Part shown: in pieces, positions 8,773-17,400 of the stretch
How positions within the stretch are numbered: the stretch's first letter is position 1
Layout of the letters: the number at the start of each line of letters is the position of its first letter
DNA from: Bacteroidales bacterium UBA5072
Lineage (GTDB): Bacteria; Bacteroidota; Bacteroidia; Bacteroidales; UBA10428
Length of the DNA stretch: 64,000 bases
Direction: 5' to 3'
NCBI GenBank assembly: GCA_002415855.1
Contig: DIAS01000015.1
Location: 45,020 to 109,019, forward strand
Notes under the pieces: generated by a model
The model's input: only the letters and a program-made list of their open reading frames with translations
What the model was told of the DNA's origin: nothing
The model's database searches: none
Position numbers and translations under genes: made by a program

Positions 8773-10107
8773 ATGAAACTCTGGGAAAAGAATATCAAAA
8801 CAGACGAACTGATCGCGCGGTTCACAGTGGGCAGGGACCGTGAACTGGATCAATTGCTGGCACGTTATGATGTGCTGGGCTCCATCGCCCATATTATCAT
8901 GCTTGAAAGCATCGGCCTGCTGACAGCAAAAGAACGTACGGCATTGCACAATGAGCTTCTGCTGATCCATGAAGCTGTTCTGCAGGGTAGTTTCACCATT
9001 GAGGAAGGGGTGGAGGATGTGCATTCGCAGGTTGAATTACTGCTTACCCGGAAACTGGGCGAAACCGGGAAGAAGATCCACGCAGCACGATCACGTAATG
9101 ACCAGGTTTTGCTGGATATCAAGCTGTTCATACGGGAAGAGCTGCATGAGGTGGTGGAGATCACCGGTGCGCTTTTCCAGTTGTTGATAGACCAGAGTGA
9201 AAAATACAAACACATGCTGATCCCCGGATATACACATTTGCAGGTAGCGATGCCATCTTCTTTTGGCCTCTGGTTTGGCGCGTACGCCGAATCCCTTACA
9301 GAGGACATGCAATTGCTCCTGGCTGCCTACCGTATTGCCGACAAAAATCCGCTTGGTTCAGCGGCCGGATACGGGTCCTCCTTCCCGATCAACCGGCAGA
9401 TGACTACGGATCTCCTGGGTTTCGAAACCATGCATTATAATGTTGTCAATGCCCAGATGAGCCGCGGTAAAACCGAAAGGATCAGTGCCTATGCATTGGC
9501 ATCCCTGGCCGGTACATTATCAAAAATGGCAGGCGACATATGCCTGTTTGCCAGCCAGAATTTTGGGTTCCTGACACTGCCCGAAGAACTTACAACAGGC
9601 TCAAGCATCATGCCGCACAAGAAAAACCCAGATGTATTTGAGTTGATACGGGCAAAATGTAATAAAATACAAGCGCTGCCCGGCGAGGTGGATCATATCT
9701 GGATCAACCTGGTTTCAGGGTATTTTCGTGACATGCAGATCATCAAGGAATCGTTTCTGCCTGTTTTTGGGGAAATGAAGGACTGTATCCGGATGATGGC
9801 CTACGCTGTCGGGAGGATTATACCCGCCAGCGATATTCTTACCGATGATAAGTACAAGTATATCTTTTCGGTAGAAGAGGTAAATAAACTGGTACTTGAA
9901 GGAATGCCCTTCCGTGAAGCCTATAGGGAAGTGGCCAAAAGGATACAGGAAGGGACCTACAAGGCAGAGGGGACCGTGCATCATCATCATGAAGGCAGCC
10001 TCGGGAACCTGTGCAATGATAAGATTGCCCAGAAGATGAGAGCCCTGGTGCAGCTTTTTCATTTTGAGAACAAGGATGAAGCGTACCGCAATTTACTCAT
10101 GAGTTAG
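8773..10107 (+). CDS. argH: Argininosuccinate lyase
   Basis: Cleaves argininosuccinate to arginine and fumarate. The 444-residue protein carries the fumarase/aspartase superfamily signature GSSIMPHKKNPD near residues 277-288 and the early VEDVHSQVE and AARSRNDQVLLD segments, which match argininosuccinate lyase. It lies 76 nt after argG and 8 nt before the proB-like gene, on the same strand. Confidence 0.96.
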   Translation: MKLWEKNIKTDELIARFTVGRDRELDQLLARYDVLGSIAHIIMLESIGLLTAKERTALHNELLLIHEAVLQGSFTIEEGVEDVHSQVELLLTRKLGETGKKIHAARSRNDQVLLDIKLFIREELHEVVEITGALFQLLIDQSEKYKHMLIPGYTHLQVAMPSSFGLWFGAYAESLTEDMQLLLAAYRIADKNPLGSAAGYGSSFPINRQMTTDLLGFETMHYNVVNAQMSRGKTERISAYALASLAGTLSKMAGDICLFASQNFGFLTLPEELTTGSSIMPHKKNPDVFELIRAKCNKIQALPGEVDHIWINLVSGYFRDMQIIKESFLPVFGEMKDCIRMMAYAVGRIIPASDILTDDKYKYIFSVEEVNKLVLEGMPFREAYREVAKRIQEGTYKAEGTVHHHHEGSLGNLCNDKIAQKMRALVQLFHFENKDEAYRNLLMS

Positions 10108-10115
10108 AAGAAGCG

Positions 10116-10790
10116 ATGGGAAAGGAAACAATTGTAGTGAGGGTTGAAATATCGACATTGCTGGGCCAGCACGGCAAAATCAGTCCCGGAAAAATGGACC
10201 GGCTGGCAAAGGTAATTACCAACCTGCACAACAGCGGCAAACATGTGCTGGTGGTTACTTCCGGTGCCATTATCCTGGGAGCCGAGAAGCTCAAGCTCCA
10301 GAACCTGCCTGATACGCTGGTGGAGATGCAGGCGACGGCAGCCGTTGGCCAGGCCGAGCTGATCAGGTGGTACCAGCGTTCGTTTGATGAGTACAGCCAG
10401 ATCGTTGCCCAGGTGCTGCTTACCAGCGATATTATCGGCTATCCGCAACGCGTGAAAAACACCCGGAATACATTCAACACGTTGCTGAACATGAGCATTA
10501 TCCCCATCATCAACGAGAACGACCCGGTTTCTTCCTCGGATATCGAATATGATGACAATTACCCGCTTGCCCTGATGGTGGCGAAAATTGCCCAGGCCAA
10601 TTTCATCGTTATCAAAATGGAAACGAACGGAAAGTACATGATCGTTCCGGGGGGCAGCTTCAAAGCCGTTGTCGTGGATGGTGAAACGGAGCTACAGGAA
10701 AAGCTTGAATCCATATGCAATGTGATGATTCCCCGGGACACGGCTGTTGAATTGCAATTCCCGTCATCCATTGGTGAAATTGTTTTTTGA
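10116..10790 (+). CDS. Diverged glutamate 5-kinase paralogue, probably inactive as a kinase
   Basis: A 224-residue member of the amino-acid kinase family, clearly related to the ProB encoded next to it: VLVVTSGAIILGAEK, TAAVGQAELIRWYQ, IVAQVLLTSDI and IIPIINENDPV align with ProB. Key positions are lost. The N-terminal VVKIGTS loop that binds phosphate reads VVRVEIS. The FGDNDxLSA segment reads EYDDNYPLA. The SDIDGLYSADPR nucleotide loop reads KMETNGKYMIV. The later STGGMVTK loop is missing and the protein stops early. The glutamate side seems partly kept while the ATP side is gone. It starts 8 nt after argH and ends 6 nt before the proB reading frame. Frame integrity suggests a selected pseudokinase or regulatory partner rather than a pseudogene; that role is inference. 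Confidence 0.8.
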   Translation: MGKETIVVRVEISTLLGQHGKISPGKMDRLAKVITNLHNSGKHVLVVTSGAIILGAEKLKLQNLPDTLVEMQATAAVGQAELIRWYQRSFDEYSQIVAQVLLTSDIIGYPQRVKNTRNTFNTLLNMSIIPIINENDPVSSSDIEYDDNYPLALMVAKIAQANFIVIKMETNGKYMIVPGGSFKAVVVDGETELQEKLESICNVMIPRDTAVELQFPSSIGEIVF

Positions 10791-10823
10791 TGTAAAATGC
10801 AGGAAAGGTTGATATACAATATA

Positions 10824-11642
10824 ATGGATTACAGAGAAGTACTTAAGAACAAAAAAAGAATTGTGGTGAAGATCGGAACCTCCTCCCTTTCTTATCCGAA
10901 TGGAAGGATGAATTTCCACAGTATTGAGAAGCTGGCTTACGTACTGAGCGCTGTGCGGCGCCGGGGGGTCCAGGTTATCCTGGTCACTTCGGGTGCGATC
11001 GGGATTGGTGCAGGCCGCCTTGGCATTACCCGCAGGCCCCAGGAACTGGCCAAAAAGCAGGCCCTGGCAGCAGTCGGTCAGGCTGAACTGATGAAGATCT
11101 ATCAGAAATTCTTTGATGGTTACAACCAGACAGTTGCACAGGTCCTGCTTACAAAGGATGTGGTCACCATTCCGGTACTGAACCGGAATGCCGGAAGAAC
11201 CTTGCACAAACTGCTCGACATGGATATCATTCCCATCATCAATGAAAATGACACCATCGCTACTTACGAAATTGTATTCGGCGACAATGATACGTTGTCG
11301 GCCATAGTTGCCTCGCTTGTTGAAGCTGATCTGCTGGTTATGCTGTCGGATATCGACGGATTGTATTCGGCGGATCCGCGGACGGAGGCAACTGCAGAAA
11401 TCATTCATTCGGTGCTGGAAATCACACCGGAACTGGAACAGCTTGCCTCGGGTGCCGGATCCTCTTTCAGTACCGGCGGCATGGTTACCAAGATCTCAGC
11501 TGCCAAAATCTGCCTGAGAAGCCGGATTGACTGCATCATAGCAAGCGGTACCGACCCGGCCATCATCTTCGATCTGCTGGCAGGAAAGGAGATAGGTACG
11601 CATTTTGTTGCCAGCCAAAAAAAAGCCGTCAGACATGTATGA
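10824..11642 (+). CDS. proB: Glutamate 5-kinase without PUA domain
   Basis: Phosphorylates glutamate in the first step of proline synthesis. I prefer ATG 10824 (MDYREVLKNKKRIVVKIGTS), preceded by AGGAAAGG, over an in-frame ATG at 10797. The 272-residue product is an amino-acid kinase domain only: VVKIGTSSL, VTSGAIGIGAGR, PIINENDTIAT, FGDNDTLSAIV, LSDIDGLYSADPR and STGGMVTKI are all intact. The C-terminal PUA domain of the roughly 367-residue E. coli type is absent. proA overlaps its last 8 nt, so the two are translationally coupled. Confidence 0.94.
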   Translation: MDYREVLKNKKRIVVKIGTSSLSYPNGRMNFHSIEKLAYVLSAVRRRGVQVILVTSGAIGIGAGRLGITRRPQELAKKQALAAVGQAELMKIYQKFFDGYNQTVAQVLLTKDVVTIPVLNRNAGRTLHKLLDMDIIPIINENDTIATYEIVFGDNDTLSAIVASLVEADLLVMLSDIDGLYSADPRTEATAEIIHSVLEITPELEQLASGAGSSFSTGGMVTKISAAKICLRSRIDCIIASGTDPAIIFDLLAGKEIGTHFVASQKKAVRHV

Positions 11643-12894
11643 CAATTCAGAGAACCTCAGCAAAAAAGCAGGTCAGGTAAAGCTTGCAGCACGTGAACTG
11701 GCCAAAGCGGAAACAAGCCGGAAAAATCAGGCTTTGTTAGCTATAGCAGAAGAAATCGACAGAAACCGGGATGCCATCAAAACTGAAAACAGCAAGGATG
11801 TCGCTGCCGGAAAAGAGAAGGGTCTATCGGGAGCAATTATCGACAGGCTTACCCTGAATGACAAACGTATACAGGGATTAATTGAAGTGTTAAATGATGT
11901 TGTCAACTTAAAAGATCCTGTAGGGGAAATTTTCAACATGAACACCCTTCCTAACGGGCTGAAAGTCGGACAGATCCGGGTACCCATCGGCGTCATAGGC
12001 ATTATCTTTGAATCCCGCCCGAATGTTTGCATCGAGGTTGCTGCATTGACAATAAAATCAGGTAATGGCGTTATTCTGCGCGGAGGATCCGATGCCATTC
12101 ACTCCAACCTGCTGCTTACCAGTCTTATCGGCAAGGGACTTGTAAGGGCAGGTCTACCTGAAGATTGTGTCGGCATTGTAAAGGACACCAAAAGGGAATC
12201 GGTGCTGGAACTGGTTAAATTAAAAGACTTTATTGATGTCATTATACCCCGGGGCGGACTTGAACTGATCCGCTTTGTTGAGGAAAACTCGGTAATCCCT
12301 GTTATCCGGCACGATATGGGTATCTGCCATACTTACGTCGATGAATTCGCCAACCTGGAGATGGCTTCAAAAATCTGCTACAATGCCAAAGTACAACGGC
12401 CGGGGGTATGCAATGCCATGGAGACCCTGCTTATCCACAGCCGTGTGGCCGGACAGTTCCTTCCCCTTATGAAGGAGATCTATGACAAGGCCGGCGTCAT
12501 CCTCAGGGGTTGTGAAAAGACGAGGAAAATATTGCCTGGCATTGAAATCGCATCTGAAATTGACTGGCGCACGGAGTACCTCGACCTGATCCTCTCCGTG
12601 AAAGTTGTTGAGAACGTGGATGAGGCAATCGACCATATCAACAACTTCAGTTCGCATCATTCGGATGCCATCGTCACCGACAGTTATACGCAGGGCATGC
12701 GGTTTATCCAGGAAGTGGATTCGGCTGCCTGCTTTATCAATGCCTCCACCCGCTTCAGCGATGGCAATGAATTCGGCCTTGGAGCTGAAATGGGGATCAG
12801 CAATCAGAAACTTCATGTAAGAGGGCCCATGGGATTAAAAGACCTCATGGCACCCAAATACATCATTTTTGGAAACGGCCAGGTGAGAACCTGA
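11635..12894 (+). CDS. proA: Gamma-glutamyl phosphate reductase
   Basis: Reduces glutamyl 5-phosphate to the semialdehyde for proline. The start is ATG 11635, which overlaps the proB stop; the upstream in-frame TTG is discounted. The 419-residue protein is an aldehyde-dehydrogenase-fold enzyme with the catalytic cysteine in AKVQRPGVCNAMETLL near residue 261 and the family segments IGIIFESRPNV and LRGGSDAIHSN. It is last in the arginine-proline run. Confidence 0.96.
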   Translation: MYDNSENLSKKAGQVKLAARELAKAETSRKNQALLAIAEEIDRNRDAIKTENSKDVAAGKEKGLSGAIIDRLTLNDKRIQGLIEVLNDVVNLKDPVGEIFNMNTLPNGLKVGQIRVPIGVIGIIFESRPNVCIEVAALTIKSGNGVILRGGSDAIHSNLLLTSLIGKGLVRAGLPEDCVGIVKDTKRESVLELVKLKDFIDVIIPRGGLELIRFVEENSVIPVIRHDMGICHTYVDEFANLEMASKICYNAKVQRPGVCNAMETLLIHSRVAGQFLPLMKEIYDKAGVILRGCEKTRKILPGIEIASEIDWRTEYLDLILSVKVVENVDEAIDHINNFSSHHSDAIVTDSYTQGMRFIQEVDSAACFINASTRFSDGNEFGLGAEMGISNQKLHVRGPMGLKDLMAPKYIIFGNGQVRT

Positions 12895-12930
12895 CCAATC
12901 TTTGAATTATAAACCGTAAATTCATTTACC

Positions 12931-14283
12931 ATGCAACCACTGAGTGAATTCATGCAAAAACTTGAGGAGATAACCGTTCAGGCTTCTCAAATCGACAAGG
13001 AGCTTTTCGAAACGTACAATGTGAAGCGCGGTCTCAGGAACCAGGACGGATCAGGGGTACTGGTGGGCCTCACCAATATCGGCGATGTTGTGGGATATGA
13101 AAAGAAGGATAGTCTGGTTACCCCTTGCGAAGGCCGTCTCTATTACCGGGGCATCAATGTGGAAGACCTTGTACACGGATTTCAGAAAGACAAAAGGCAT
13201 GGATTTGATGAGACGGTGTATCTGCTGCTTACCGGCAAGCTGCCCAATAAAGATGACCTGGAGCTGTTTTCTTCCTATATGGCCGGACATCGGGACCTGC
13301 CCAACAGTTTTGTGAACCTGATCCTTTCGTTCCGGGGGAAGAACATCATGAACATGCTGGCCCGATCGGTGCTTGTCATGTATACACAGGACGATGAGGC
13401 AGAGAATTATTCACATATCAACCTGTTAAAACAGTCCCTCAACCTCATCGCCAAATTCCCGGTCATTGCAGCCTATGTATATTTCGGATTCAGGCATACT
13501 TACCAGCGGAAATCCCTGATCTTCCGTCACCCCGATCCCGAGATGAGTACAGCCGAGAATTTTCTCTATATGCTGAAGGGAGAGGATTATTCAAAGCTGG
13601 AAGCTGATATTCTGGATCTGGCACTGGTCCTGCACGCCGAGCATGGCGGCGGTAACAATTCCACCTTTGCCACCCGCGTGATCAGTTCGGCAGGGACGGA
13701 TACCTATTCTGCCATATCAGCCGGTCTCGGATCACTGAAAGGATACCTGCACGGCGGAGCCAACCTGCAGGTCGAAGAAATGATCCGGGATATCAAAAAA
13801 AATGTAAAGGACTGGAAAGATAAGAAAGAACTGCTGGAATACCTGCAGAAAATCCTGAAGGGTGAAGCCGGCGACGGCTCGGGTAAAATATATGGTATCG
13901 GACATGCCATTTATACATTGTCCGATCCCAGAGCCATACTGCTGAAGGATAAGGCAAGGGACCTGGCCGAAACCAAAGGCAAAGCCGATGAATATAATCT
14001 TTACGAATCTATCGAGGAACTTGCCCCGGAAGCGTTTGCCAGGTTCAAGGGCGGTAATTCCAAGGTGGTGAGCGCCAACGTCGATTTCTATTCAGGGTTT
14101 GTTTACAAATGCATCGACATCCCCAAGGAGCTTTTCACACCTATCTTTGCCATTGCACGTATGGCGGGTTGGTGTGCCCACCGGTTGGAAGAAGTCACAT
14201 TTGCCTCCAGGAGGATCATCAGGCCTGCCTATAAAAACGTGTTCGGCAGGATTGATTATGATCCTTTGGAGGAAAGAGCATAA
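12931..14283 (+). CDS. gltA: Citrate synthase (citrate/2-methylcitrate synthase family)
   Basis: Condenses oxaloacetate and acetyl-CoA at the entry of the oxidative arm leading to 2-oxoglutarate. The 450-residue protein has the family's catalytic elements: LHAEHGGGNNST near residue 235, GIGHAIYTLSDPRA near 322 and NVDFYSGF near 382, the last holding the catalytic aspartate. Its genomic place between proline genes and gltBD fits supply of glutamate carbon. 2-methylcitrate synthase activity cannot be excluded. Confidence 0.92.
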   Translation: MQPLSEFMQKLEEITVQASQIDKELFETYNVKRGLRNQDGSGVLVGLTNIGDVVGYEKKDSLVTPCEGRLYYRGINVEDLVHGFQKDKRHGFDETVYLLLTGKLPNKDDLELFSSYMAGHRDLPNSFVNLILSFRGKNIMNMLARSVLVMYTQDDEAENYSHINLLKQSLNLIAKFPVIAAYVYFGFRHTYQRKSLIFRHPDPEMSTAENFLYMLKGEDYSKLEADILDLALVLHAEHGGGNNSTFATRVISSAGTDTYSAISAGLGSLKGYLHGGANLQVEEMIRDIKKNVKDWKDKKELLEYLQKILKGEAGDGSGKIYGIGHAIYTLSDPRAILLKDKARDLAETKGKADEYNLYESIEELAPEAFARFKGGNSKVVSANVDFYSGFVYKCIDIPKELFTPIFAIARMAGWCAHRLEEVTFASRRIIRPAYKNVFGRIDYDPLEERA

Positions 14284-14285
14284 AA

Positions 14286-14305
14286 CCCCCTATAATTTTA
14301 GGGGG
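14286..14305 (+). terminator. Short hairpin after citrate synthase
   Basis: CCCCCTA (14286-14292) and TAGGGGG (14299-14305) form a 7-bp stem with a 6-nt loop just after the stop codon. No T tract follows on the plus strand, so it may be a 3'-end-protecting hairpin rather than a full terminator. Confidence 0.45.
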
Positions 14306-14308
14306 GCA

Positions 14309-14339
14309 TTGAAATATTGCTGTCTTTTTCCTATATTTG
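14309..14339 (+). promoter_or_regulatory. Promoter for the gltB leader
   Basis: TTG at 14309-14311 and TATATTTG at 14332-14339 with a 20-nt spacer match the Bacteroidota promoter. Transcription would start near 14345, leaving a leader of about 155 nt before the gltB ATG at 14500. Confidence 0.65.
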
Positions 14340-14359
14340 CCCCAAAGAACTAGGGCTAT

Positions 14360-14413
14360 ATGATGTTGATAATTAATATTTCCGCAAATTCAAGAAAAAC
14401 TCGACAATATTGA
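14360..14413 (+). CDS. Candidate leader peptide of gltB (17 codons)
   Basis: Reads MMLIINISANSRKTRQY then TGA, with AGGG at 14352-14355 as a possible ribosome site. The stop codon overlaps the first arm of the antiterminator (14412-14419), the geometry expected when ribosome position controls attenuation. It is too short for coding statistics. The single Gln codon and the two Arg codons near the end are the only possible sensing codons. Confidence 0.4.
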   Translation: MMLIINISANSRKTRQY

Positions 14414-14445
14414 GAATGGTATTATAGTGCTTAAGGGCCATTCTC
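14412..14445 (+). promoter_or_regulatory. Candidate antiterminator in the gltB leader
   Basis: GAGAATGG at 14412-14419 can pair over 8 bp with CCATTCTC at 14438-14445. That second arm shares six bases with the terminator's 5' arm (14436-14443), so the two structures exclude each other. Confidence 0.5.
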
Positions 14446-14467
14446 TGCAAACAGGAATGGCCTTTTT
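14436..14467 (+). terminator. Intrinsic terminator (attenuator) upstream of gltB
   Basis: GGCCATTC (14436-14443) and GAATGGCC (14455-14462) form an 8-bp stem with an 11-nt loop, followed by TTTTT at 14463-14467. It lies between the promoter at 14309-14339 and gltB, 33 nt before the gltB ATG, so it would have to be read through to express gltB from that promoter. Confidence 0.7.
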
Positions 14468-14499
14468 AATATAATCTGAAATTTAAAGTTACAACCTAT

Positions 14500-17400
14500 A
14501 TGATCAGCAAGGGAATGCCAGAAAAGAAGGGCTTGTATGACCCTTCCGAGGAAAAGGACAGTTGTGGTATTGGTTTTGTAGCCCAGATCAGGGGCATTAA
14601 ATCACACGACATCATCCACCGGGGTCTCGAAGTGCTTGAAAACATGTCACACCGCGGTGCTGAAAGCGCAGACAACGTGACGGGCGATGGTGCAGGTATT
14701 TTGATACAGCTTCCTCACAGCTTTCTTCTTTCAAAGGGAATCAAGGTTCCGGGAGAGGGCAGGTATGGTACGGGACTGGTTTTTCTGCCGCAAAACGAAA
14801 AAGACAGGAAGGTATGCGAGAAAATACTGGTGGACACACTTGTAAGCGAAGGACTTGATGTTATCGGATTTCGTGATGTTCCTGTCGATAATACCATCCT
14901 CGGCGAAATCTCAAAGAGTTCAGAACCTTTCATCCGTCAGATCTTTGTGGCCGGTAATTTTGAACAGGACGAGTTGGAGCGGAAACTGTACATATCACGG
15001 AAACAAGCCGAGAAGAAAGTACGGGATGCGGAATTTGAAAGCCGCAGTGCATTTTACCTCCCCAGTCTGTCGACCAAGGTAATGGTATACAAAGGGATGT
15101 TTACCTCGCACCAGCTCCGGCTGTATTTTACCGATCTGCGTGATCCCAGGCTCGAAAGTGCCATAGCCCTGATCCATTCACGGTTCTCTACCAATACTTT
15201 TCCCACCTGGGATCTGGCCCAGCCGTTCCGTTATCTGGGCCATAACGGGGAGATCAATACCATCAAGGGCAACCGGATGTGGATGAATGCACGCGAAGCG
15301 CTCATGAAAACCGGCATTATCGGCGAAGATCTGAAAAAGATCTTCCCGGTGATCGAACCGGAGAAAAGTGATTCGGCTTCGCTCGACAATGTTCTTGAAT
15401 TCCTGGTACTTACCGGCAAATCCCTTACTCATGCCCTCAGCATGCTGATCCCGGAATCGTGGAATGATAAGAATCCGATCCCCGAAAGCCTGAAAGCTTT
15501 TTATGAATACCATTCCACCATTATGGAGCCATGGGACGGCCCTGCTTCCATCGTTTTCAGCGACGGACGGTTTATCGGCGGCACACTCGACCGGAACGGG
15601 CTAAGGCCATCCCGTTATATCATCACCAAAGATGATATGATCGTCATGGGATCCGAAGTGGGGGTGCAGGTTTTTCCGCCTGAACAGATCAAGGAGAAGG
15701 GACGCCTGAGACCCGGTAAAATCCTGCTGGTTGACACAAAATTCGGCATTATTGTGCCAGATGATGAACTGAAACGGCAGCTGACGGAAAGAAATCCCTA
15801 TGCCAACTGGTTGAAGGAAAACAGGATCGAACTGGGAGACATTGTTGTGAAACAGCGGGTGCCGACCACGCTTGGGGATGAGCATCAGCACTACCTGAAG
15901 GTTTTTGGTTACACCAAAGAGGATTTTGATGTCCTTATCAAACCGATGGCGCATGAAGGACAGGAACCGGTCAGCTCCATGGGCAATGATACACCGCTGG
16001 CAGTTATGTCGGACAAACCCCAGCGCCTGTTCAATTATTTCCGGCAGCATTTTGCCCAGGTAACCAATCCACCGATTGACCCGATACGCGAAGGGCTTGT
16101 CATGTCGCTTACCAATTACATCGGTTCGGTCTCCCGTAACCTGTTGGTGGAATCATCCGCACACTGCAAGCTGATCAAGTTCCGCAGTCCCCTTGTTACC
16201 AACACCGACCTGGGGAAGATCAGGAACCTCGATCAGGACCAGTTCTCGCACGTTGTTATCCCGATGCTTTTTGCTGCGGATACAGACGATCCCGGTTCAA
16301 CCCTTGAAAAGGCAATCCGCGAGATCTGCAGCAAGGCGGAGGAGGCTGTCGACAAAGGCTGTAACTTTATTATCCTGTCTGACCGCGGCATCAGTCCCGA
16401 CCTGGCGCCGATCCCTTCATTGCTTGCGGTTTCGGCAGTCCATCACCACCTCATCAACACGCAAAAAAGGATGCAGGTTGGTCTTATTGTAGAAACAGCC
16501 GAACCACGCGAAGTGAATCATTTCGCCCTGCTGTTCGGTTACGGCGCAAGTGTTGTGAACCCTTACGGGGCCTTTGCCATCATTGAAAGGCTTTGCCAGA
16601 CAGGTGAGATCCGCGAGGATTATGTTACAGCACGTGAGCATTTCATCAAGTCAATCGACAAGGGATTGCTGAAGGTCATGTCGAAAATGGGAATATCCAC
16701 ACTTCGAAGCTATCACGGATCACAGATCTTTGAAGCCATCGGACTGTCAAAGGAAATCGCCGACAGGTTTTTTACGGGAACAGATTCCCGCATCGGCGGG
16801 ATCGGATTGGAAGAAATTGCAAGGGAGGCATTGATCCCGCACCGCATGGCATATTACCCCGATAACCAGGAGAACCTGGAACCGGAAACCCAGGGAGTAT
16901 ATCACTACCGGCGAAACGGGGAACAGCATGCCTGGAATCCGGAAACCATCGGTTTGCTTCAATGGGCCACCCGCACCAACGATTATAACAAATTCAAGGA
17001 ATTCAGTGCACTGGTCGACCATGAAAATCGGAAACCTCAGTTTATCCGGGGATGCGTGAACCTGAAAAAGGGCAATCCAGTACCCCTGGATGAAGTTGAA
17101 CCGGTGGAATCCATCCTGAAACGCTTTGTTACCGGTGCCATGTCATACGGGTCCATCAGCAAGGAGGCTCATGAAGCGCTGGCGGTCGCCATGAATACTA
17201 TCGGTGGCAGGAGTAATACCGGTGAAGGAGGAGAGGATTCCGCACGTTTCGGGATACGCGAAGACGGAACCAGTGCAAGAAGCGCCATCAAACAGGTGGC
17301 GTCGGGACGGTTCGGGGTTACCACCAATTACCTGATCAATGCCGATGAAATTCAGATCAAGGTGGCGCAGGGCGCCAAGCCGGGTGAGGGCGGGCAGCTG

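Noticed and set aside
10797..10823. Upstream ATG of proB as start
   Set aside because: It has no ribosome site, whereas ATG 10824 has AGGAAAGG upstream and gives a normal N-terminus.
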